Shown in pieces: positions 51,766-60,999 of a DNA stretch of 64,000 nucleotides. The DNA comes from Collybia mongolica (Eukaryota > Basidiomycota > Agaricomycetes > Agaricales > Clitocybaceae). Location of the stretch: contig JAAXNY010000016.1 of the NCBI GenBank assembly GCA_013420905.1, positions 558,001-622,000 on the forward strand, read 5' to 3'. The notes below the pieces were generated by a model. It was given only the letters and a program-made list of their open reading frames with translations, did not search any database and was not told the origin of the DNA. The position numbers and the translations under genes are program-made. The first letter of the stretch is position 1. Each line of letters begins with the position of its first letter.

Positions 51766-53143
51766 TCAAGCAGATATGAAGTCGTCTTCAACCTCGGGCA
51801 AGGGCACATCAGCCGGAGCTACTTCCTCTTTATCATTGTCATCCTGGTCATGGACTTCGGTAGCGCTTGCAGTGGCAGCCTCGTCAGAGCCTCCCTCCAG
51901 AGCGGCCTCGTTCATTAGACCGTTGAGGCGAGTAACCTCGTCCATAGTGGCGTCACGACGCTTCAATAAGAAGGACACTGTATGACTGATCTCCTCCAAC
52001 TCAGCGCGGTAGTTTAAAAGCATCCTACCGAGGGCTTGCTTGGTGTGTGACAAGGGATCGCCCGCGTCAGCAATCAAGCGCGCCCGCGCTAAGACTACAT
52101 CGTGCTCCTTGGAGGGACGGAAGTCAATAAAGACACGAGTATCTGATACACAGTCAGTATAAAAATAGAACCATCTATTATTAGAAAACATACCCTCAGC
52201 AGATGCCTTTGGATCTTCATCCGGGGTGTCCTGCCTCGTACGCTTTTTGGGACGAAGAGTGCTGCCGCGGTTGAGCTCGGAACGCTTACCGTCCTGTAGG
52301 AATAAGAAACAAAGTAATAGACAGAGCAAAAACAAGAATGGGTACCTTGATGGCAGCCTTTTCAGCCTTAGTCCTTTTGACACGGGGAACCTTAATGTTC
52401 TCCTTCTCCTTGCGACTACAGGTGATTGGTCCTTCACTAAGGAGACGACTAGTCACTGGCCCAGAGACAGTAGCGCTAGCCGTAGCGCCGGAATCAATGA
52501 CCATATTCTTGAGTAAAGAAGAGACGCCATTGAGTATGTCGCGCACTGACAGCGCGGTAGCTAAAAAGAAACATACCGAGTCAGTACCAGACATTTCAAT
52601 GTCACCGTCATATTCACCGCCAGCAATGACCTCGCCTGGAATAGCGGGACTATCCGCATCACCACCAGTAGCAGGGACCTAGTACCAGAAAATCATGGTT
52701 TAAGAACAGTACAGTGCAAGATAAGGTAAAAAGCACGCACCGCGGTTTGAGACAGGTGCTCGGTGCGGACCTTTTCACGGTGATGGTGAATAGCGGCAGT
52801 AAGAGTCACAATGTTGCGGTAGACGGGCTCTTGAAGTAACTCGAGGTATACATGTTGTAGTCCCTGGAATGCTTTACGGACGCCAAAGATAACATTCTGC
52901 CAGGACCGCTCCGTCAAAACCATTTTGGACTCAGTCAGGAGTAGCTGTAAATTGTAAAAGTTGTTACGATAACGGCGTATATAAGTTAATTGGTAAAAAG
53001 TGTACCGCGGTTTCGCCTAACTTCCGGACGCTGACCCTTTGTTCAACAAGGGTGTCCATCGATAAACGAGCTTGAAAGGTGTGCCACTGAGCTTGGACCA
53101 TCTTGAAGTTCTCGATGTTTTGATAGTTGGGGGGGCTAGTCAT
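51766..53143 (-). CDS. Antisense accessory gene A of the retrotransposon (spliced)
   Basis: Five exons (53143-53006, 52944-52741, 52678-52346, 52293-52194, 52142-51766) are separated by GT-AG introns of 51-62 bp. The total is 1,152 nt, exactly 384 codons including the stop. The protein starts MTSPPNYQNIENFKMVQAQW and has a helical N-terminal half (KAFQGLQHVYLELLQEPVYR). A basic linker follows (KVPRVKRTKAEKAAIK), then RVFIDFRPSKEHDVVLARAR and a coiled-coil-like LLNYRAELEEISHTVSFLLK. The acidic tail ends DVPLPEVEDDFISA. No family was recognised. Multi-exon continuity argues that the gene is real. Confidence 0.75.
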
Positions 53144-53760
53144 AATGATGCAGAGGAAATTGATTCTTCGAACCAGAACGTTGTAAAGAGAGTATAATAG
53201 AGTTGGGCGATGTCTTGGGACAAAAAGCACAGCCAGTGCCCTTTTTATACCTCTACGACTAGAGAAGTGCTACCCAGTCTCTCATTCGTTGCGCGCGTTC
53301 TATCCCCAGAAAAATCTATACATTTCAACTGAACAGGTCCGAGACGCGTGCCTAATTGAAATGCTGGGCCCAATTAAAAAAGGAGCTCCGTAAAAATTCA
53401 TGTGGAGCGCGGCAGTGTCCGCATGACAACTGGGACAGTTGTTATCAGTGTTGAGGGGGAGATGGGTATAAGCAAAATCGAATTGGAAAAACCTACCAAG
53501 GTTACAAGGATTGAAATAGATTGTCTATAAAAAGTCAGTGATTGCGCCACGGTTTTTAATGATCGAGAGAATTGCACCAGAATTAAACCGTACTATTTAT
53601 AACTTAAGTAGCCGGGGCAAGGGCGGAAGCTTTCTTATGAAGACAATAGAACAACGGCAAAAACCAATTGTATTGTTTAAAGTCCAGGGGACTGTATATA
53701 AGATATGTGTTGGACTTCAATTAAAGAATTGAAGCCCAACGAAAGGCGGGGGAATATGTA

Positions 53761-53840
53761 AGTAAAAAAAAAAAAAAGGGCACTAGGGCCCAGGGAAACA
53801 CAGATATATATATAAAACGTAGGGGGGGGGCGCGGCGCGG
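53761..53840. terminator. Gene B 3' flank with A-run and G-run
   Basis: A run of about 14 A residues (from 53765), then TATATATATA and a G9 run lie just downstream of gene B. They may include its 3' processing region. Assignment is weak. Confidence 0.25.
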
Positions 53841-55794
53841 CTACTCCTCCTCGCTGTCAGGCACGGACGCAGAAGATCTTGACGATGAAGAACTGTCATC
53901 AACCTCTACTTCTTCTTCCAAGGGCGGCCAAGGGAGATTCTGGAAGTCCGCGTAGAAGAGGAGGGCGCTCTCCGTGGCTGGCGTAGTCAGCAAGAGGTTT
54001 TGAAGGCCCTCCAGGCCTTCCTCCTCGTACAACCTACCAATGGTGCCAACTATGCGCGCCAACAAGGAGTCGCGCATTTCAAGCGCGCGGTTAGCGGCCT
54101 GAATGACCTCCGCGGCAAGGGTGTCCGCGTCGCCGAGCTGAGCATAGGCTTCAGCAACCGCTAGTAGAATAAGTAAAATCAGTAGTAAACAAAAAAGACG
54201 GAAAGAAGATGGCTTACTAGAAATGCCCGCACCAAGCATGGGCCCCAGATCCTCACGGAGCCTAGCGCGCTTCTGGGGAGTGAGGCTGAAGCTGCACTTC
54301 CCCTTCTTGGCGGTGGCGCATTCCACGCACGGTTTACCCCAACCGTTGAAGGTGCACTCAATGTCGCCGCGGGTGGCGCACATCGTGCAAGGATAGCCCA
54401 CCTAGTAAAAATGATCAGTAACAAGAAATAAAGTAGTAATAAACATACGGAAGAGCGCCGCGGTGCAAGGTCAGCCAGCAGGGAGGTAATGGGGGACTGT
54501 AGCGGTGTCAGCTCCCGGTTGGGAACCAGCGCGTGCTTGCGGCGTGTCGCCTGTGCCCTATCCCTAGAGCGAGTGGTCTTACGCGACCGACGAGGAGAAG
54601 GGGCCGCGGGAGGCAACAACTCCGCGAACCCCTCTTGAGCCAACTGGCGGGCGATCTCATCATCGAAGAGCCGAAGTTCAGGGACTTCAACCTTCACCAG
54701 CGGCTGCCCAGAGGACTAAGGAGATAAAGATGAGTAAAAGTAAATGACTTCAAGAGAGAAAAGAGACATACCGGGCCTGCTTCCGAGGGACGCGGCGCGG
54801 AAGCACTGCCAGTCCCCTGGGCGCGCGACATGTCGGACTAGAATTTTGAAATCAAGTCAGCAATAATGTGAAACTCGTAAAGTAAAGGATATACCTGGGG
54901 AACCGCACGACCTTTGCCCTTGGACCCAGCTGTACGCTTCCGCTTGAGGGGCTATTAAAATAAGTCAACTACCGAAGAAAAGTAATAAAAAAAAGCAGTA
55001 ATAAACGAACCGCGGGTACCAAGACCGGGGAGCGCGCCGGCAAGGGCGCGGCGGACCAACTGTCCCGGTACTGATGGTAACGGCGCGGTGCGCCAACCAT
55101 GCGAGGAGGGACGAGGAAAGTATCCTGAAAGATACTTTCACCATTGTCGCGCTCGAAGCGCGACCCCACCTGGTCCAGGACTTGCTCCACGGTGGGAGCC
55201 TGGCCCTAAAGTAAAAGGTAGTCAGCTTGACAAGGGCAGGCAGAGTAAAGAAGTAAACAAGTCACTTACCAGAAGAATGGAATTGTGGCCCAGGTCAGTC
55301 GATATGACCGTGCGCCAGGAAGACCACGAAGCCTCGCGCGCGTCGACTGGGATGCGCATCACTTGAAGGTGAAGCGCGCGCAGGAGGAGAATAGCCGGAT
55401 ATGGCAGCGAAAAACGCGCGCCACGGACCACGCCAGTGATGGCATCCTGAGACCAGTAAATAAGTAAAAGGTTTTAATAAGTAAAAGATGGGCGTACGAT
55501 GAGCATGGAGCAGTGATCGACGAAGTCAATCAACTCGTCGAGGTCAAGGGGGCCCTGATGGTCCATACGGGGCGCGAGTTCCTCGGCCATAATAATCCAC
55601 CCTTGCTCCATGGCGACAAAGACATCACCCTCGGCATCTTCAAGGAGGTCGGAAAATGAGGGGACCGGCTGGTCCACATAGACCATAGTGGGGGAACGGC
55701 CCTCAGTCGGTAGAATCGCGGCAGAGAGCGAGAGAGACAGCGCGGAAGGCGAGCGCAGAGCACGAGCCATGGCGGAAGTAGAAGTGGAAGACAT
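53841..55794 (-). CDS. Antisense accessory gene B with six-cysteine motif (spliced)
   Basis: About eight exons from the ATG at 55794 (MSSTSTSAMARALRSPSALS) to the TAG at 53841. GT-AG introns of about 50-65 bp lie near 55447-55497, 55207-55270, 54958-55010, 54841-54894, 54717-54770, 54402-54449 and 54162-54218. Exons include DQPVPSFSDLLEDAEGDVFV, LHLQVMRIPVDAREASWSSW, EQVLDQVGSRFERDNGES and a Lys/Arg-rich PLKRKRTAGSKGKGRA. The key feature is YPCTMCATRGDIECTF, which continues NGWGKPCVECATAKKGKCSF. It gives C-x2-C-x7-C-x8-C-x2-C-x7-C, a probable zinc-binding motif. I recall similar motifs in uncharacterised mushroom proteins. The C-terminus is acidic and Ser-rich. Exon ends are approximate. Confidence 0.7.
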
Positions 55795-56234
55795 TTCTGT
55801 TTGAAAAGGTTGGAGCGTTTGAGCGATGCAGATAGCAAAGAGATTTAGAAATGGGCTATAAAGTCCAAATTGTCTAAAACTTAGCAAGGACGCGAGCTTT
55901 TTAAAACGCACAACCCTGCATTGCGAAGCTCTAAAGAACAAACAGGAGTACCGATCTCTTGCTGAAGTGTCAGAAACATAACGAGAAAAATGTCCAGATG
56001 ACTGAAATATCTGTAAAGCGATGTCCAAATGTCAAGTACTCTCTCAGGAGACGTATATAACTGTCACGATCCTGATGGGAAGTAAACCTCTGGGCTCGAT
56101 CCCAACATCGCGCGCCTACCTGTCTAAAAGCGGAACCGTTGTAACATTGTACTGAAAGATTAGACGCGTGCAGACCCGAAGTATTGGACCAACCTGCCGG
56201 CAAAGAGAGACTGAGGACAGTCTACATTTGTGGT

Positions 56235-56244
56235 ATGGGGGAGA
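56235..56244 (+). promoter_or_regulatory. Polypurine tract
   Basis: ATGGGGGAGA directly before the 3' LTR, apart from one T all purine. It is the expected primer site for plus-strand DNA synthesis. Confidence 0.6.
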
Positions 56245-57461
56245 TGATAGGGCCCGAAATTGTTTGCACTTATAAAGTCAACAAGTAAGGCTATTAGTGT
56301 CATTTCTAATAACCAAGTAAGCAGTAATAAAGGATTAGAGTCGAGCTCCGAGACGGCTAATCAGAGTGAACTAGTCTAATGGATAATACACTATCAGTAC
56401 AGAGGACTATGAGTACGGTCTATTATTAGTCCTATTCACCATGCCCGGTTACAACCTTGGTGTCTTAGTTCATAAGTAACCGTTGTAGTATGATATCATT
56501 AGTCCGGGGATCATCATTAATAGGAGAAGTAATTGTAAATTCGGGACTTGCACAACCCGATCCTAGTCAGGGGTACTTGGTGTTAACTACCGGAAGTGAC
56601 GGGACACCGTGAATAGCAACCAGGACAATCAGGAGGAGTAAACGACAGTGCCGCGCTGTTTTAAATAACAGAGCGCGCGGTCGGGACTTGATAAGAGTTT
56701 AGCCAGCTCTTTCAATATTTGATAAGTAACCAGTAAACGACATAATTGGCACGCATGGCGCGCGCGCCAAGTTGTAGTAGACGCGTCAGTATTGAATACA
56801 GATTCTTGGCGCGCGGGAGCGCGGTTCCGTGTAAAATTTACAATTCCATATGATATTTAGTTTGTACATTATAAATAGACTGTAGATGAGTAGCGCTAAG
56901 GCAAGGAATCTTGCCCCCACTTCGCGCTACTATAGAGTATACAAATCACATTTGTTAAAAACACTATTGCGTGCCCGAATTAAGGATCAGATTGCTTCAA
57001 CGTGTCTTGATTGGAATTGATTGAAGAACTACAGAATTAAAGAGACTTAGTTCACTTGGAACTTAGTATCGTATTGTCCGTTGGAATTACTAGGCACTTG
57101 GCCTTAGTGCACTTGGCACTGTATTGTTTGATAAGTCGCTTGGACTTACAGATCCGTTTGGGATCATTAATAATTGAACGTACACTTGGTACCCAGTCTA
57201 TTGGATCGAGAAATATTATAAATATACCTAGCAGGTTTATAAACCTGTGTTGAAGCTTTTGTCTGAATCAAACCCGTTGGGAGATCATTGAAAAGGGCTT
57301 TGGCTAGTACTATTCAAAGCTTAGTGCTTCTAAGCACTTGAACCCGAACTCAAAACAGGCGATTCCTACTGTTCGTGTGTTGATTGTTAAGTTTGGTGTG
57401 TGTGTGTAAGGGATTACATTTCATAGCATCAGCGCACTTATAGCCCAGGAGCCCCCTTTCA
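56245..57461 (+). repeat. 3' LTR
   Basis: Same length (1,217 bp) and ends as the 5' LTR. It differs at three positions that I could see, all C/T or G/A changes. Confidence 0.93.
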
Positions 57462-58759
57462 CCGTGTCGGATTACCTGCCTCTGGACCCCCATCCTCATC
57501 CTCTTCTTCCTTAGTATTCTCTCTGCCAGTCTCTGCACTATTGCTCTCAGCCCTGATGATGCCTGCCATATAGGATGACGTTGTACCGCGCATCATTCCC
57601 TGTTTCAAAAAAAGCTGGTATAAGGCAGCCATCTTGTCCATACGCACAATGATTCGTAGCATCTGGATAAGTGCCTTGAATCGACTTGATCAACGCCACG
57701 GCTCTTTTACTGCTTTGATATGCTTTGATTCTGTAATTGACAAGCATAAACCATTGGGTGAGCCAAAAAACTGCATCGCGTAGTAGAAATGATCAAGTGC
57801 GTGTTGACGCGGTAATGAGATGGTCGTCCGGACATCCGTTGTGATGAAGATGTTGCGGAGTTCCTGAAAGGTATCGACACAATGACGGAAATGTTCAAGT
57901 GAAGGTGACATGATGGCATTTCGACAGGCAATGTAGCATGCATCCATGAAATTGGCAATGCAACGCACCATAGCAGAGGGAATGTAACCTGCAATGGCTG
58001 CAAGAAAAACCTACAAAGCCTCGTAAGTCTCATTAGAATTCAGAAAACGGCTCCATTATACCTTCATCAGAGCCTTTGAGTCATCGCCAGTCCATTGGTT
58101 GTAGTCTTGACCATCTGGAAATTGTCAAAGGCCGGGAAAAGGTGGTACGGCCGAAATGCTATAATGCCATGAGTTCCTATGAACATTTGATGATGAACAT
58201 GCATACCGGTGGTCAATATCCTCAATAATCTCCAAAGCCGTCTTTTCTCCATGAGTTTTATGTAAATATTTGATTACCCATTCCACAAGGTGGTCTTTGA
58301 ATGTCCCCTTAATGAGCTGATGCAAGAGATCTGGTGCGAGGAGTTCATGAATGTCAGCCCGGGGAAAACTATATGTAAACGGCTAAGTGTTACAGTCAGT
58401 GCGGAACATCACATGAAAGGCGTGAAATATAAATATACCACAACATTGCTTCTGATGCCAAACTGATCCCATAGGATACCAGGATCCCACTGTTTGATGA
58501 GGAAGTCTGTCTTTGCATGTGAGCGGTGATGACTTCCGGGGCTGTCCAGATTTTCAGGCAGTGCATCACATCTGGATAGTAGGAAATGAATCAGCCAATG
58601 CAGGATGAACCGCAGCATGATGCTCACTTCGGACACCAGTGATAGACAACGCATGCTAGCCAAACTTGTTCTGGATAATCAGCAATATATGGCCCAAGGC
58701 TGAAAATGGCACAGCAGAAGTGGCCATCAGGACATTGAATGACTTTCGGCTTCATCATA

Positions 58760-59572
58760 CAGGACAGATGAGACCAAAATCAATAGGATTGGGTCAGATG
58801 GAAAGGTTTATGTCTGGAAACAAAGGGGAGAACCACCATCTGATAGAACAACATCACCTACTGTCAAACATGGAGGAGGAGGAAACCTCATGGTATGGGG
58901 TTGTATGGGGTGGAATGGAGTGGGAAAGCTCATAGAGGTGCAGGGGAACATGGACAAGGTTCAATACTGTGAAATTTTGGAGAGTGGAGTTCAGGAAAGT
59001 TTTGAGAAGTTGGAAATGGTGGATGGCGAGCGCTACTTTCAGCAAGATAACGACCCCAAACACACATCTGGACTGGCCACACAGTGGTTTGAAGACAACA
59101 ACATTCAAGTCCTTGGCTGGCCTGCCCAATCCCCTGACATGAATCCAATAGAACACCTTTGGGAACATCTCAAGCGCCGTCTTAAAGAATATCCGACACC
59201 ACCCAAAGGAGTACATGAGTTGTGGGATAGATTGGCTGAAGAGTGGGGTGAAATTCCACCAGAGGTATGCCAAAACCTGATAGAAAGTATGCCCAGGCGG
59301 ATACAAGCAGTTATAAAGGCAAAAGGTGGTCATACAAAGTATTAGATAGAAAATTAATAGAGGGTCAAAAAACTGCCCCAATGAGTAATCATTTTGTTTG
59401 GCCTATAGCTTAATGGGTTTTGATCCAAATCACATGATCCAGGGTCCATTGGAAAGCCACGATGTCATAGTATCTTACATAATTACCCCAGGTCCCCTGC
59501 TTATGTCAGCACTTCATACCATATTGATCTTTCAAAAATGTACAAACATTGGGGCAGTTTTTTGAGCCACTG
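58760..59572 (+). mobile_element. Internally deleted Tc1 copy in the Plavaka transposase
   Basis: It is closely similar to the Tc1 element at 38761-41368 over about 800 bp but keeps only its 3' half. The right inverted repeat is complete and ends CACTG at 59572 next to TA (59573-59574). The left end is reduced to the first three bases, CAG (58760-58762), still next to TA (58758-58759), and joins directly to GACAGATGAGACC inside the transposase. Both TA duplications are therefore kept and everything from the left repeat to mid-transposase is lost. Confidence 0.85.
58763..59345 (+). pseudogene. Tc1 transposase, N-terminally truncated
   Basis: It begins inside the first catalytic motif (the Asp-containing DETK) and runs to the normal TAG at 59343-59345. 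It keeps YFQQDNDPKHTS, SPDMNPIEHLWEHLKRRL and the uninterrupted C-terminus that the other copy has lost to the solo LTR. Without the DNA-binding domain it cannot be active. Confidence 0.88.
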
Positions 59573-60737
59573 TATATGGCCTTAAAGGCTCAAAAACTGC
59601 CTCCAAGCATAGGTGATACAATTGACGGCAGAACTTCTGGAATTCAGGCTTCTTCCGCTGACGTTTGCTTGCTGAATGATCATCATTAGCCACAGTACTG
59701 ACATACAAATTTGACAACTGACATACTCTTTGGGATAGGCAGAAATGCAACCGGCATAACTGCATTGCCATGCCCTCGGCAAGCCGTGTTTGATATATTG
59801 CCAGCTGATGCATACACAGGATGATACTCCTGGTGTCCAGTAGCAACCAACACAGTAGTTTTGTCACTTCCGGAGAAGACAGGTACAAGCATGGCACCAT
59901 GCGTTTCAGGATCTTCAGCAATCATATCCTACAATAATTGATGAACGCGTGGGAGGCGAGGAACCAAAGAACATACCGCTTCACAATTGGCCCAAAAGGC
60001 AGACATCAGGTGAGAGTACACACGATCACCTTTGAAATCAAACTCCTGGAACGGAGCATATTCGAACTGCCCCGCAAACTCAGTTGAAGCAAGCTGCTGC
60101 TCTAGCAATCCCAGCACATCCCACAAGTTAAGGTCATATGTCTGCTCCATCCAGTGCAGCGGTGTTGATGGTTTTGGGCTGGTATAGGAGAATTTTAGTG
60201 TCTTCCAGCCAATTTCTCCAGCATAAATAGAATCAATTGTTGCATAAAGTTGTTCGGCGTTATCCCATGGAACTCCCTCAAGTGAGTCATGGTCAGATGC
60301 GTGTTTGATGACTGCTGCACACCAGAGATCCAAGCCCACTTGTATGTCATCTGCAGATGACTGAAGCCGCACATAATGATACCGCGCCCAATCAAAAGCT
60401 AGCCTATCCTGGAATGGCGCCCACAGGTTGTCAGACGCAGCATCCGAAGGTGTAGCAGGAGTCGGCTCAGGAATAGGCTGCATGAGAAAAGTGCCATCAG
60501 CAGTGCATGGTCGAGCTATGAAACACAGTAAGCATACATGTAGCACTGCTCAAAACACAAGACTATACCGTTGAGATGTTCATGATAGATTTGTGTATAG
60601 TGCTTCAATTCTTTGGGAACTGGGACAGTGAGGTGTTGCGCTCTTTTGTGGCAAGTATGGCCACTCAGTGACTTGCACTTCAGACCGCATATTTCACATT
60701 CATAAACCCTTGAATATGTAGGATTAGTGGCAGGCAT

Positions 60738-60999
60738 CTGGACACAGAAGCAACAGTGTCAGGAGGAAAGGCAGAAAAGCCCAACTGAAGGGGGAGCTTG
60801 ACAAGGGAGGCGAGCAAAGAAGCTGGTGCGTGATGCTTGGCAAGTTGAACATGGAATGCTTTGGAAAATTCCACATGAACGAAGAACATGTGAAGGAAAA
60901 ATCGCCTCACTTTAAGTTTCCAAACCAATAAGCCACGACACGTCACCATCCACCAACTGTTCAACATCCTATCTTCCCTCTAAATTACCACAACTCATC
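60738..60999. promoter_or_regulatory. Shared promoter region between the two Plavaka genes
   Basis: 262 bp separate the divergent start codons of the transposase (60737, -) and the DUF6532-like gene (61000, +). A bidirectional promoter is likely. No TATA box could be placed. Confidence 0.5.

Larger units (their letters stand above)
43230..57461 (+). mobile_element. Intact Ty3/gypsy LTR retrotransposon with antisense accessory genes
   Basis: The element is 14,232 bp with 1,217 bp LTRs (43230-44446 and 56245-57461). A 4 bp target duplication CCGT flanks it (43226-43229 and 57462-57465). A primer-binding-site candidate follows the 5' LTR and a purine tract precedes the 3' LTR. On the plus strand gag, a protease frame and RT/RNase H/integrase are open. 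Integrase after RNase H identifies Ty3/gypsy. Between pol (end 51619) and the 3' LTR, 4.6 kb carries two antisense spliced genes. By eye the LTRs differ at three positions, so the insertion is recent and may be competent. Confidence 0.92.
33016..60737 (-). pseudogene. Plavaka transposase, split by three insertions
   Basis: The N-terminus has a C2H2 zinc finger (YECEICGLKCKSLSGHTCHK). Typical Plavaka blocks follow: LWCAAVIKHASDHDSLEG, PVFSGSDKTTVLVATGHQEY, NISNTACRGHGNAVMPVAFL, KPEFQKFCRQLYHLCLEAVF. After the deleted Tc1 copy come VIQCPDGHFCCAIFSLGPYI, ADYPEQVWLACVVYHWCPK, LPRQHALDHFYYAMQFFGSP and SITESKHIKAVKEPW. After the LTR element come GYPRDLQTLAAHIKQPSF and HHSMVALFYAPS. After the LINE come DLCGAGGMKSEHIQ and YGSSRVPDDFSYHEALDQY, ending DHHAHEFITTH at 33016. 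The frame resumes across the LTR element and LINE when one target duplication is kept. At the Tc1 site the two sides are one frame apart. Several genuine introns remain. Confidence 0.88.

Noticed and set aside
52565..52580. Possible 16 bp intron (GTATGT...TTTAG) in antisense gene A
   Set aside because: It is far too short for splicing and the frame reads straight through it.
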